From Perognathus longimembris pacificus (taxonomy: Eukaryota; Chordata; Mammalia; Rodentia; Heteromyidae): a stretch of DNA of 64,000 nucleotides. Position 1 is the first letter of the stretch; every line of letters begins with the position of its first letter. The notes below the pieces were generated by a model that made no database searches, was not told the origin of the DNA, and saw nothing but the letters and a program-made list of their open reading frames with translations. Position numbers and translations under genes: made by a program. The DNA is taken from positions 14,931,528 through 14,995,527 of the forward strand of contig NC_063184.1 of NCBI RefSeq assembly GCF_023159225.1, read 5' to 3'. This document shows positions 22,304 through 32,941 of this stretch, piece after piece.

Positions 22304-22365
22304 GCACACACACACACAGACACACAGACACACACACATGCACATGTGCATACACTCGTACACAT
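22304..22365. repeat. (CA)n imperfect microsatellite
   Basis: CA units with GA and TG interruptions, forming the expanded tail of the preceding B1-Geo. Confidence 0.9.
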
Positions 22366-23214
22366 GAAAAATAAACAAAGAAAATCATCATTTTGAATAT
22401 AATTTCTACCACTCCCTCTTTAAAATTATGCAATGGCAATTTGGGGCAATTTTGTAACAGTCAGTTTTTCCTGACAGTCAGCCAATAAAACTTCAGATAT
22501 ATTGAGTTACAGTCTCAGAAATATGTAATAGGTATATGATCGAATTGAAATGTTATTCTCATGATGAAGTTATATCGATGTTTTCCAGTGAGCTCTTTCC
22601 TTTTGCCTGGTAGAAACTTCATCTATATTACCTAGGAAGATATTTCTTGAATAGATGAAAACTTCACCTCTCTCACTTCCAAAACAAAGGTGAGAAGCTT
22701 AATGCTTTCTCCAGTTCATTTCCACAACCAGGGTTCTACATCTCACCCTGAAGATACCCCCCACTTGCGCATGCTATACCATTTCAAACAAACTGGCTCC
22801 ATTACTCTCACTTCGTTGTGTGTCAGAGTCCTTCTTGTCCTTTCTGCTTCCTGGCACTTACAGTGTAAGTGTCAGAGTAGAAGATTCTGGAGAGGAGAGA
22901 TCTTCCCTACCACAGATCATTAATTAATGCCAACTCATCAACAAGTCCAGCAACTTTGCACTCTTTTACTGTAATTAATTTTTAATAGAACTAAGCAACT
23001 GTGCTGGGATGCATCATTGGCAGTGATGTTGCAGACTTAGTGTGCCAGGAAAGGGTGCTCGTCTTTTCCCCAGGGCAGACATTAGAGGATCTCACCACAG
23101 ACTTCTTAAACCTATTTAAAGGTACAACAATCTGGTAAGCAAGTTCTGTATACAATTGTATACAGTTAACCTAGTTAACCCATTTTAGCCCAGTTAACCC
23201 ATTTTTGGTTAATA
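22366..23214. other. Unique DNA, no gene
   Basis: No gene or repeat recognised. A short direct repeat of the motif AGTTAACC occurs around 23165-23205. Confidence 0.45.
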
Positions 23215-23257
23215 CGTGCGCGCGCGCGTGTGTGTATGTGTGTGTGTGTGTGTGTGT
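23215..23257. repeat. (CG)n(TG)n microsatellite
   Basis: CGTGCGCGCGCGCG runs into TG units on the tail side of an antisense B1-Geo. It has the same CG/TG make-up as the tract at 5813, in the opposite order. Z-DNA-prone. Confidence 0.93.
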
Positions 23258-23692
23258 TTGCTATTACTGAGGCTTGAACTCAGTCAGGGTCTTAGCTTTT
23301 TCACTCAAGGCTAGTATTCTACCATAGAGGCTGAGCTCCCTTCTCAATTTTTGGAGGTTAATTGGAGAAAAGAATCTCATAGACCTTTCTTCCCTGGTTG
23401 TCTTAAAACTTCAATCCGGGGGCTGGGAATATGGCTTATAGAGTGCTTGCCTAGCATGCATGAAGCCCTCAGTTCGATCCCTCAGCATCAAGCATACGGA
23501 AAAAAACCAAAGTGAGCACGGTGGCTCAAGTGGTAGAGTGTTTGCCTTGAACAAAAGGAAGCCAGGAACAGTGCTCAGGCCCTGTGTTCAAGCCTCAGAA
23601 CTGGCCAAACAATAACAACAACAGCAAAAAACCTTCAATCCTCAGCCTTCTGAGAAGCTAGGATTACAGTCATGAGCCTTCAGTGTCCAGTT
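23256..23692 (-). repeat. B1-Geo SINE split by an IDL-Geo insertion
   Basis: The reverse dimer starts TGCTATTACTGAGGCTTGAA and continues with the linker GAGGTTAATTGGAGAAAAG. It is interrupted at 23417 by a sense IDL-Geo and resumes at about 23641 with CTCAGCCTTCTGAGAAGCTA and CAGTCATGAGCC. B1-Geo was therefore already in place when the IDL-Geo arrived. Confidence 0.87.
23418..23627 (+). repeat. IDL-Geo SINE nested in B1-Geo
   Basis: Older IDL-Geo subfamily (GTGCTTGCCTAGCATGCATG, GTTCGATCCCTCAGCA). Its tail includes AACAATAACAACAACAGC. The target duplication AAAACTTCAATCC (23405-23417) against AAAACCTTCAATCC (23628-23641) differs by one base. Confidence 0.9.
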
Positions 23693-25336
23693 GGGAGATA
23701 AATTTGAGCAGTGAACTTCAAGCTAGGATTTTCCCTATAATAGTTGGGAAACAGTGAAGGATATTCATTGTCAATTTTTTTTAAATTATAGAATTCATAG
23801 CTTTATAACAGCTTAAATTCTTTATCTTAAACATCGTTTTTAAACTATTACTTGATACCTCAGTATGGAGGAGAGAATTTGTCTGCCTTGTGTGGGTAGC
23901 TGATATACATTACTCGAAAAAATTAGGATTAAAGTTACGGTACAGGGATAAAGGCCATAATACCTAGAAATTGCGTTTTCCTGATTTCCACTAAAGTCAA
24001 ATACCATCTTTGGACAAATGTCAATTCTAGAAACTGGTTTAAGGGGAGGAAAAATAAAATGTATAGTACTTTTAAACTATTAATGTATCTGAAATGGAAA
24101 GAGTAATTCAAAATATATCAGAGTTGTAACACACACATATACAGACAGGGAGAGTGCTATAGCTAATAATATTGAAAAGAGTATTCACAAAACGAAGTAA
24201 AACTCACAACCCACACATGTGCATCTGAAACAGGCGTAGTTTATTTGCATGAACTTGTTACGTTGGCATGCATGAAGATTTCCTGCTCTAAAGTAAATTT
24301 GAAAAGATGTGCACTGTGTATTCTAGCATCCTCATTCTAGGGGGCTTCGATTACATATTCTTGACATTGCTTTTGAGGTAATAATAATGTTAAGTTTAAC
24401 TTCAGGATTCAGGGAAATCAGATCCTGCAGGTAATAGGATGCTAAGTGTTTATCCAGTAGAGGGCGATGGTGCATGCTAACCGCTCAGCTCTGTCTGCAG
24501 GAGTGAAGTCCCCACTCTGGTAGAAGAATCTGTGCAGACAACATGGAAATAGCAATCTACTTAGAACTGATTGTCAACATCCTCAAGGTTTGAGAATAAT
24601 GGGAGAGAAGGCATTCAAGCCCATCAAAGGGTTTTTGAGATGTTGGTAAAAGCCCAAGAAGAAGGGAGGAGTAGGGAGACCAACTTCTGAAAATCTCTAA
24701 TGTCAAATTAATCCTACAATCAGCCAGCTTCACACTGGTGGAAATGTCTGGGGGTTTTTTCCCCTCTTTTTAATCCTTTCATTTCTAACTTTTTCACTTA
24801 ACATGATTAAAATCACGTTATATGCTACAATAAAATGGCACTAACTCCTATTGCTGGAGTAGTTACAATTTTATTAGATACACTTACTGTAGTAATACAT
24901 TCATATTTTCAATACCTTTATGACAGTATTTTCTTTTCATAGCTGAAAAAACAGAGGTGAAGGAACGTCTGTGCATCTGATTGTTTTTCAGATTGCTACC
25001 TACCTCCAATACATTCCATGCACGTGTTATTTTATTATAGAGGTACAGTTTGCCTCCCATCTCCCACTATGCAATCTCAACTACAACAAACCCACTCAGG
25101 TTTTCTTCCTGTCTAAAATACGTACTATGAACTACTTGTCCTCGTGTATCATTATTCAATCTAAAATATAGCAGTACTCAATTTCACTAAGAACTGAGTT
25201 TCCTTCCAGACTGGATACATGGATACAGAGGGAATTATTCCTTTATCATGTTCTCAATCTTTCATATTTGAATATATATTTCAAATGTATTCATTAATTC
25301 GTACTTTTCTAATTTCTTTTTCTCTTTAATCATGTG
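23693..25336. other. Unique DNA with a CTCF-like motif, no gene
   Basis: No transposon recognised over about 1.6 kb. It contains the CTCF-like motif at 24454 and a slightly GC-richer block around 24420-24560. Confidence 0.45.
24454..24467 (+). promoter_or_regulatory. Candidate CTCF binding motif
   Basis: CCAGTAGAGGGCGA fits the core CTCF consensus CCASYAGRKGGCRS at 13 of 14 positions; the last base departs. It lies outside any recognised repeat, which favours a constrained site over a repeat-borne match. Occupancy cannot be judged from sequence. Confidence 0.5.
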
Positions 25337-25610
25337 TTTTAAAATGTAATTTTATTGTCAAAGTGATGTACAGAGGGATTACAGTTGCATATGCAAGGTA
25401 ATGAGTACATTTCTTGTCAAACATTGTTACCCCCTTCCTCATTTTTCTCCAACTTTCTTTCCTGTCCAATCCCCCCACAAGTTGTAAGCTCAATTCCAAC
25501 ATATTGTCTTGTGAGTATCGCTGTTGTATTGCTTCACCCTTTGCCATGGTTTCTCATTGCCATTTTTTCATTTCTAGCTAGCTATGTTATGTTAACCATT
25601 TGAAGTTCAA
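25337..25610 (-). mobile_element. L1 3' end, 5'-truncated
   Basis: TTTTATTGTCAAAGTGATGT, AGAGGGATTACAGTTGCATA, the C-rich block (CCCCCCACAAG) and TCTTGTGAGTATCGCTGTTG follow the antisense L1 3' UTR. It lies beside an older L1 in the same orientation. Confidence 0.78.
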
Positions 25611-26115
25611 ATAATTATTCTTGATGAGTATAGTTTTCACCTTCAAATTTATATTTATTATTTTTATTATCTTTAAGTAGTTTTACAAAGGGATTTCAGT
25701 TCAACACATCAGTTCATGAGTACAATGCATAATGATCAATATTGCACCTTTCATCTTTTTCCCCATCTCTTGCATTTTATTTGTCCCAATTTTTCTAGTC
25801 CATATTACATACATACATTATGAAGGTATTTGCTCCCACATTCTCCCTTTATTCCTATACCCTAAATTCTTAACCCCTCTCCCCAGTACCTCCAGTTCCA
25901 CCTTCTTGGCATTCATTTTGTTAGAATACAAGTTGTTCAAAGGATTTACACCCTTGGAATTAGACTTCAGTTAATACATTTATGTATATATACTTATAAC
26001 ATTGTGTATATTTACATATATTTAGAAACTAAACCTAACATATGGGACTGGTTTATTTTCATAGATCTTTATCCAGGTCTATTATTTTTTTGCAAATGAT
26101 GTAACATTCTTCCTG

Positions 26116-26120
26116 ACACA

Positions 26121-26162
<42 letters not shown>
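26116..26162. repeat. (CA)n microsatellite
   Basis: About 22 CA units with one TA interruption, inside the antisense L1. Confidence 0.95.
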
Positions 26163-26164
<2 letters not shown>

Positions 26165-26447
26165 TTTTGATCCATTCATCCACGGAAGGGCATTTGGGCT
26201 GTTTTCATAACTTAGCTGTGGAAAATAATGCAGCAACAAACATGGTTGTACAAGTGACTTTACTGTATCCTGACTTGCAATCTTTTGAGTAAATGCCCAA
26301 GAGTGGTATCACTGGGTCACAAAATAGTTCTATGTTTAGTTTTTTGAGGAATCTCCAAACTGCTTTCCACTGTGGATGCACAAGTTTCCGTTACCACCAA
26401 CGGTGCCTTTCCCCCCAACATCCAAACCAGCACATGTTGTTATTCTT

Positions 26448-26660
26448 TTTTTTTTTTTTTTTTTTTTGGCCAGTCCTGGGGCTTGGACTCAGGGCCTGAG
26501 CACTGTCCCTGGCTTCTTTTTGCTCAAGGCTAGCACTCTGCCACTTGAGCCGCAGCGCCACTTCTGGCCATTTTCTGTATATGTGGTGCTGGGGAATTGA
26601 ACCCAGGGCCTCATGTATACGAGGCAAGCACTCTTGCCACTAGGCCATATTCCCAGCCCC
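26448..26660 (-). repeat. IDL-Geo SINE nested in L1
   Basis: Complete reverse copy with a long poly-T. A perfect 16-bp duplication ACATGTTGTTATTCTT lies at 26432-26447 and 26661-26676. Removing the element and one duplication restores continuous L1 sequence, confirming a clean insertion. Confidence 0.95.
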
Positions 26661-26955
26661 ACATGTTGTTATTCTTGACAAGGGACATTCTTACTGAGGT
26701 GAGATAGAATCTCAGGATGCTCTTTTTTTTTTTAATTTTTATTGTCTTTATGATCAGAGATTTTGACTGTTTCTTCATGTGTCTATTGGCTCTTTTTACA
26801 TCTTCCTCTAAGAAGTATCTATTTAGCTCTTTTGCCCATTTATTAATTGGGTTGAGTCTTTTTTTAGTTTTAATTAAAGACTACCATAATCTTGAAGTTA
26901 CAAATTTTACTTTTAAAGAGTACTATTTTTACTTTTAAAGTAAAGTCTACTTTTT

Positions 26956-27164
26956 TTTTTTTTTTTTTTTTGCCAGTCCTGGGCCTTGGACTCAGGGTCT
27001 GAGGACTGTCCCTGGCTTCTTTTTGCTCAGGGCTAGCACTCTGCCACTTGAGCCACAGCGCCGCTTCTGGCCGTTTTCTATATATGTGGTGCTGGGGAAT
27101 TGAACCCAGGGCTTTATGTATACGAGGCAAGCACTCTTGCCACTAGGCCATATCCCCAGCCCCG
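26956..27164 (-). repeat. IDL-Geo SINE, complete
   Basis: Reverse copy with a 12-bp duplication AGTCTACTTTTT at 26944-26955 and 27165-27176. It lies about 300 bases from the preceding IDL-Geo in the same orientation, but the distinct duplications show independent insertions. Confidence 0.93.
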
Positions 27165-27243
27165 AGTCTACTTTTTAAAAGTAATTTTTGTCTACTAGTC
27201 TATAGTTTTACTTTTCACTTTTAGGTCTCAAAAGATGTGAACT

Positions 27244-27480
27244 CTTGCTAGGCTCTGCCTGTAATCCTAGCTACACAAGAGGCTGAGATCTGAGGACCAT
27301 AATTCAAAGCCAGCCTAGGCAAGAAAGTTCATGAGATTCTTATCTCCAATTAAGCAACAAAACAGCCAATAGGGGAACTGTGGCTTAAGCAATAGAGTGC
27401 TAACCTTGAGCAAAGAAACTCAGAGACAGTGCCCAGGATTGGAGTTTCAGCCCCAGGACTGGCACAACAGAACAGAACAA
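27244..27480 (+). repeat. B1-Geo SINE
   Basis: B1 half (TGCCTGTAATCCTAGCTACA, AGAGGCTGAGATCTGAGGAC), linker TCTCCAATTAAGCAACAAAA and Geo half (CTGTGGCTTAAGCAATAGAG, CAGCCCCAGGACTGGC). The tail is AACAG/AAACA units. Confidence 0.9.
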
Positions 27481-27545
27481 AACAAAAGATGTGAAATCCA
27501 TTTTTATAAAAAGCATAATGATTGAGATAGGCTACCACTTAAAAG

Positions 27546-27573
27546 TGGCATGAGGATTGTGGCATGAGGATTG
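27546..27573. repeat. 14-bp tandem duplication
   Basis: TGGCATGAGGATTG occurs twice head to tail immediately before a B1 composite. Probably a small local duplication. Confidence 0.85.
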
Positions 27574-27775
27574 CTGGGAGTGGTGACTCATGCCTGTAAT
27601 CCAAGCTATTCAGGGAGAAGAGATTTGGAGGACTGCAAACTAAAATGATCCCTAGGTTTAGGAGACTGATTCAACCGAAAAGCTGGATGTGGTGGCACAG
27701 AACTGTGATCACGGCTACCAAGGACAGCATAAGTTGACTGCAGTTGGAGTCTCGTCCTGGGCAAAACAAAAGATA
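27572..27775 (+). repeat. Old B1-B1 composite SINE
   Basis: Two 7SL-like units in tandem. The first has GTGACTCATGCCTGTAATCC; the second has GCTGGATGTGGTGGCAC and GTCTCGTCCTGGGC. No Geo or ID unit follows. It is more diverged than the B1-Geo elements. Confidence 0.7.
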
Positions 27776-28814
27776 CTGTACAAAAGAAGTGTCAGCTATG
27801 CCATGTTCTTTTCTGGGAGAGTTCTCAAACTCTGCAAGAAATATACAGTGATAGATGGAAATTACAGTTTACATTGTGGATCATCCCAAAGATATTGGCT
27901 TTTACTCTCAAAGAGCCAGGAGCCATAGGAAGTTTCCTGAAGTGGGATGAGAATCTTCTTTCCATATTAAACTCCACTTGTTGAGTGATGAGTGCAGACT
28001 ATAAGTTCAAGAGAGGAAGCCAGGGGAACAATGAGCAGGCAATCAAGTAATCATTGGTGAATTGCATCACGGTTACTGCAGAGCAGGTGGTGAAACAGGA
28101 TTGGATTGCAAGTACATTTTTAAGATGGTGCGAACAGCTTCTATGATAGATCTAGGACTGCGAGTGAGAGGAAAGGAGAAGGGCACACACTTCCATGTTG
28201 TGGGATAACACTGGTGTTAGGGTTCAAGGATTTCAATCAGGTAAGTTTGTGAATCTCACTAATCAACTAGATTTCCACATCAGGAGACATGTATGCTGAA
28301 GGTACATATAATTGTGGATATTACATACTGTGGGTAACACACTGTAAATAGCTGTGGGTATCACTGTAACATTTCTTCATGCCCTTTCATTCTCTTTTTC
28401 TCTATTGACTTGCTCTTCAGAGAAGCATTTTCCTCATGGTAGCAACAATGAGTCTGGGCACCCACAAGTTTATAGTACTTATTTAATTCACATTCTTACT
28501 TGGATATAAGAAGGAGTCCTATTATCAGAATGTGGTAGGTGGGAAAACAATAGACAATGTATGTGGAGCTCTTCTTTGGGACAAATGACATAAGGGTAAA
28601 AGGCTAGATGTGGGTTTCCCCAGGGAATCTTGGAAGCAAACTTCTAGAGAATATGAACCTTGGGAACTCCAGAGGGGGGTTGTTATCATTCCAGAAGAAA
28701 GTGCCAGTGTACAACATGAGAAATGATGCTAGCACAAGCCTAGAGAGGCAGCAACTTCCAATTATGGAGGGTAAAAAAGTAAAATTAGTTTATTCTACCA
28801 CAGTACAATGTAGT
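27776..28814. other. Unique DNA, no gene
   Basis: No gene or repeat recognised. A frame at 28608-28874 runs into a MIR relic and has no recognisable domain. Confidence 0.45.
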
Positions 28815-29015
28815 AGCGTATTTGGGGCCAGAAGCATAGCTCTTCATTTCCACTGTGGTTTTACCACTTTCTAACTATGTAACAATGAATTTGTCACTTC
28901 ACATTTTCCTCCTTGGCAGAAGATAGAGCATAACAATAGCACCAACCTCAAAATCTTGAAAGGAAAGAAGGAAATAACTCAAGTGCCTGACATGTACTAA
29001 TTACATAATACATGT
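28815..29015 (+). repeat. MIR relic
   Basis: The landmarks of MIR appear in order: ACCACTTTCTAACTATGTAA, ATTTGTCACTTCACATTTTC, ATAACAATAGCACCAACCTC and CAAGTGCCTGACATGTACTA. Confidence 0.8.
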
Positions 29016-29307
29016 ATCACTTGCAATATAACAAGAAGACAAAAGAGCCACAGCTCTCCTAACAGTGTTAACTTTTTATGGCACTTAAACCTTATATGAA
29101 ACACAAAAAATTAAGCCAACTCATATATCTTACCATTCAAAATTCATGACTGAATGCCAAATAGGGTATAGTCTGATTTCCAAAAGGAAATACTCACAAG
29201 GTACACTTTTCATTATTGAAAAGTTCCAAAAACTACACTTCGTTAATGTTTCAAAAGTTACCATAAACAAAGCTCCTAGAAGAAGAAAATATGATAAAGG
29301 AGTGTCA

Positions 29308-29858
29308 AGAAGCCTGCAATGATGGATCAAGCCTATAATCCCAGCTACATGGGAAGCAAGGATCCAGAGGAGGACATTTGAGGCATTCTAAGCAAAGAGT
29401 TTGTGAAGCTCCATCTCAACCAATAAAAGCTGAGAGCAATAGCATGAGCCTATTTTTTCACCTGAGCTGGAAGAATGCATAGGGTTGCAGTGTAGACCAG
29501 CCTGGGTATAAACACAAGACCATATTTCAAAAATTACTCAGGAAAAACTGGGCTGGGGATATAGCCTAGTGGCAAGAGTGCCTGCCTCATATACACGAGG
29601 CCCTAGGTTCGATTCCCCAGCACCACATATACAGAAAACGGCCAGAAGCGGCGCTGTGGCTCAAGTGGCAGAGTGCTAGCCTTGAGCGGGAAGAAGCCAG
29701 GGACAGTTCTCAGGCCCTGAGTCCAAGGCCCAGGACTGGCCAAAAAAAAAAAAAAAAATTACTCAGGAAAAATGGACTGGAAGTGTTGCCTCAAGTGTTA
29801 GGGTGCCTGTCACAAGCATAGGACCCAAATTCAATCCTACTATTGCTCCTCCAACAAG
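29308..29858 (+). repeat. Old trimeric B1-B1-ID SINE split by IDL-Geo
   Basis: Unit 1 (29308-29425) has AAGCCTATAATCCCAGCTAC. Unit 2 (29428-29535) has GTGTAGACCAGCCTGGGTAT. Unit 3 (29773-29850) is tRNA/ID-like, with TTGCCTCAAGTGTTAGGGTG and AAATTCAATCC. A young IDL-Geo sits between units 2 and 3. The third unit occupies the same slot that Geo occupies in B1-Geo. Confidence 0.75.
29548..29755 (+). repeat. IDL-Geo SINE, young subfamily
   Basis: Complete copy with CACGAGG, AAAACGGCCAGAAGCGGCGC and TTGAGCGGGAAGAAGCC. A perfect 17-bp duplication AAATTACTCAGGAAAAA lies at 29531-29547 and 29756-29772. Many intact CpGs suggest a recent insertion. Confidence 0.95.
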
Positions 29859-31431
29859 GTATCAAGAAAGTAACAATGTAATAGTGTCTACACTTCTATT
29901 GCTGATTCATTAAGCCTTTGTTGTTGGACTGTCAAGGTGTAATCTATCACCTCTTAGTTATTACTGTATTCCAGGGTTTTTAACCATTTTTACTCCAGAA
30001 AGTATTTCCATATGCTGAAGACCTTTCACATTTTTATCAGTTCATTTATTGTTTGTCCAGCATTTTATTCTTGCCATACTTTAACCAATATGGCATAGAT
30101 TTTATTGAACAAAATCTGAGAACAGATGATGTTGATATCAAAGCAGTTTTCAAAAAGATGGGAAGTCCACATATCAGCAGATACATCTCTTACCAGTATT
30201 TAGGCAGGAAAATCAGAAAGAAAAGTGAGGCTGTGACCATCTCCAGTTTTTATCTTTGTTCCTGGGCCAATCAAAAGGCATGTGGTTTCTCCCACCTGCA
30301 TGAGTGAAGTTCACCTCGCTTCTCAGTCAGTCCTTGGTGTAGTCATTGGTCTTTACTCTCACTGTATGCTGTCCTTCCATTAGTACCTACAACAGGCCCA
30401 GACCCATTGGGTTTTATTTTTTTGGCATAGCTTCAAGATTCAAAGCTTTTCTCACTGCTGGCTTGCTGCAGGCTGATCAAGGGCTCCCTGGTGGACATGG
30501 ATCTCGATGCCTGTTTAACTTCTGTCCTCAGCATTTCAAAATTATTAGTCAGGATCTGGACCAAGGCCAAAAGAATATGAATATTTCTAAGATGCACACT
30601 TACTCCCATACTTTCCTTACCCCCTGCATCTGGAAGACAGATAATGACTCCCCCAGAGTTTTGCTTTTCCATACTCCATATTAATTTTAGTTATGATCCT
30701 AAGTTAATAGCTCATTCCTGGCTATTAAGTTCAGGAAAGCTCCAGTAGATCTGGAGACTTCTGGCAAGTGGAGTTACCACAAAGTGGCTTTGGACATTAG
30801 AGAGAGGCCGGTGGAACTGAAGGCTTGTGCCATGGAAGGCATCCCCCAGGCATTCCTCCACGTTCATTGGCTCTGCCATTTCATTCCCATACTGTGGGAT
30901 GTCTGTGACAGCTTGGATTAACCATAAGATAAGTGCAGTTTCAAGCCAATTTATTTTCGGTGGGAGCTTCCATTCTTAAAACCCACTCAGTCCCCAGATA
31001 TTTGTGCTGCCAGCTGCATCCTTATAAATACGAGGTCCTCCCTCCAGAGGCAAACAACTGGTAAACTCATCTTCAGGTACACACTGCCTTGTGGAAGTCT
31101 TGTCTCCCCATGGAATTCCTTTAATTTCTCTGGTCTCAAGTATTTTCTCTGTGGAGCAAGGTAAGCCTGATCTCATAGACTTTCATTTTCTAGGGATATC
31201 AGGACAATGAGCTGAATCTGTGGCTAAAGTAAGGATGAGCAGTAATCACTTCTCAGTCAGGGGTTGAATTGTGCCATGCCTTATTCTTTCCTTTCATTTC
31301 TTACCACTCCCTAGCATTTTCCTACATTTCCTCCTCGGATCACTGGATGGACTTCTTTCCCTTATCATACCTTGCCTTTTCTGTTGTCACCTAACTTTAT
31401 TCTTCACTATTCTCCTTTTTTGTTTGAATAT
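29859..31431. other. Unique DNA, no gene
   Basis: Overlapping frames at 30053-30307, 30346-30684 and 30976-31176 have no recognised motif, and I do not call genes. No repeat identified. Confidence 0.45.
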
Positions 31432-31648
31432 TTGGTGGTACTATGTTTTGGACTCCGTGCCTCATACTCATGTGATTTCTTGATCAGTTGGTGCTCTACC
31501 ATTTGAGATATGCCCCCACCATGCTTTTTTGATGGTTAATTTGAAAATGGAGGCTGTGGACTTTTATGCCCAGGTTACTTTTAAACCATTATCCTTCAGA
31601 TCTCAGCCTCTCAAGCAGCTAGGATTACAGGCATGAGGGGCTCGCATC
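31432..31648 (-). repeat. Old B1/ID composite SINE
   Basis: The reverse ID-like part (GTGCTCTACCATTTGAGATA) is followed by a B1-like part (TCAGATCTCAGCCTCTCAAG, GGATTACAGGCATGAG). It is diverged and belongs with the older B1-ID composites. Confidence 0.7.
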
Positions 31649-32111
31649 TCTTTAGGTAGCTCCCACTAGGCTAGATCTTTGAGAACAATAAAAATACTGA
31701 CATGAAGAGAAATTATTTCTAGACTTTCAGAACTTTTCAAAATTTGACTCAGGCCAATGCCACATTCTTTTGAGGAAAGCAGAGTCATTACAGTGCATTC
31801 AGTTGTACAATAAGCCATGAGAGAAAAATCTCTCCCTGCCTCCAACTGACCAAATCATCACTCAGACGAGAGGAATTGACACTCTTCATATTTTTCTTTC
31901 TAGAGTGATGACTGAAATTTACATAAAGCTATTTTGCAGCTTTTCAAAAGAATCCTCTCATGTGTCAAAGTGTAGAAAATCAATTTAGCATGGTGAAAAG
32001 AACAATGTCATTGTGATTTTGTATGATAGTTTGGGTTGAAGTATTGACAACAATTAGCACTTGCATAAAAATTTAAGTCCTGAGTCATGCTCAAATACTT
32101 TGTTGTCTTCC
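31649..32111. other. Unique DNA, no gene
   Basis: Nothing recognised. Confidence 0.4.
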
Positions 32112-32360
32112 ATCTCACTCACTCAACAAATATGGATTGATCATCTGCCAATATATGCTGGAACTACAGCAAAGAACACAGCACAAGTCCCTCCCCATAG
32201 GGAACACACAGCTCTCACAGTCACCCTTGGAACTTACAAGGAAAAGCATCATGCCGATGTAACAGATGAGGAAACTGGGTCTCTGTGACATTACATGATT
32301 TAACAAAGGCACACAGTCAATAAATTTGGAAACTAAGCTTTGAAGGCTGTTCAATGTACT
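32112..32360 (+). repeat. L2/MIR relic
   Basis: CTCACTCAACAAATATGGAT and the CAAGTCCCTCCCCATAGGGA region resemble the L2 3' region. 32255-32350 resembles MIR (CAGATGAGGAAACTGGGTCT, AAAGGCACACAGTCAATAAA). Confidence 0.7.
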
Positions 32361-32704
32361 TTTTTTTTGTAGTCCAACACCCATCCTCCAAACCTCTTGA
32401 AGCATGTTGCTCTCAGAGTATTTTTTTGGTAAATTTGAGGAATAGTGTTGGAGGAAAAATTTCAGATCATGCTGCATAACTTACTCAGAAATTTTAGGAC
32501 TCTCTGGTGACCATCAGGAGTGAAAAAGTTGAGCAAGCTGAGGGGAGGAGGAAGGAAGAACAATTCTAGCCTCTGACTATTAGCAGGTACGTCAGGGAGA
32601 TCATTGATGCCTACGTATCACCAAGAACAGGAAACAGACGATAGGGCAATCTGCTATCTCAATACCTCTTAAGTGTTTCTAAGTTATCATTTCCCCATAA
32701 TGTT
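32361..32704. other. Unique DNA, no gene
   Basis: Nothing recognised. Confidence 0.4.
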
Positions 32705-32818
32705 TGAAAGAGAGACAGAAAGAGTGAAAAAGAAGGAAAGAATGAAGGGAGGAAGAGAAAAGAGGAAGGAGAGAAAGCAAGCAAGTAAGCAAGGAGAAAG
32801 AAAGGAAGGAAGGAAAGC

Positions 32819-32901
<83 letters not shown>

Positions 32902-32941
32902 AAAAGAAAAAGGAAAGAAGGAAGGAAGAAGAAAGGAAGAA
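32705..32941. repeat. Purine-rich microsatellite, (AAAG)n core
   Basis: 32821-32903 is about 20 pure AAAG units, flanked by mixed GGAA/GAAA units. 32819-32941 contains 123 consecutive purines on the + strand, a mirror-repeat type of sequence able to form triplex (H-)DNA. Lys/Arg/Glu-rich (+) and Phe/Leu/Ser-rich (-) frames through it are artefacts. Confidence 0.97.

Larger units (their letters stand above)
25650..26900 (-). mobile_element. Older L1 3' part, antisense, interrupted
   Basis: The left part is an old L1 3' UTR (CAACACATCAGTTCATGAGT). The right part matches distal ORF2 in reverse: GATCCATTCATCC, TTTGGGCTGTTTTCATAACT, AAATGCCCAAGAGTGGTATC, AATCTCCAAACTGCTTTCCA. After the IDL-Geo it continues with TTCATGTGTCTATTGGCTC and TTTAGCTCTTTTGCCCATTT. 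Stops and indels abound. A CA microsatellite (26116) and an IDL-Geo (26448) are embedded. Confidence 0.85.

Noticed and set aside
26391..26627. Recurrent peptide (IHEALGSIPQHHIYRK on one strand, LSTVPGFFLLKASTLPLEPQ on the other) at 773, 17897, 17975, 26376, 26391, 26870, 43198, 48228, 53449, 53544, 57996 and 58053
   Set aside because: It coincides exactly with IDL-Geo copies in both orientations. It is SINE translation, not a gene family.
30053..30684. Two neighbouring frames (84 and 112 residues)
   Set aside because: Checked as a possible exon or retrocopy. No splice signals tied to a frame and no family recognised.
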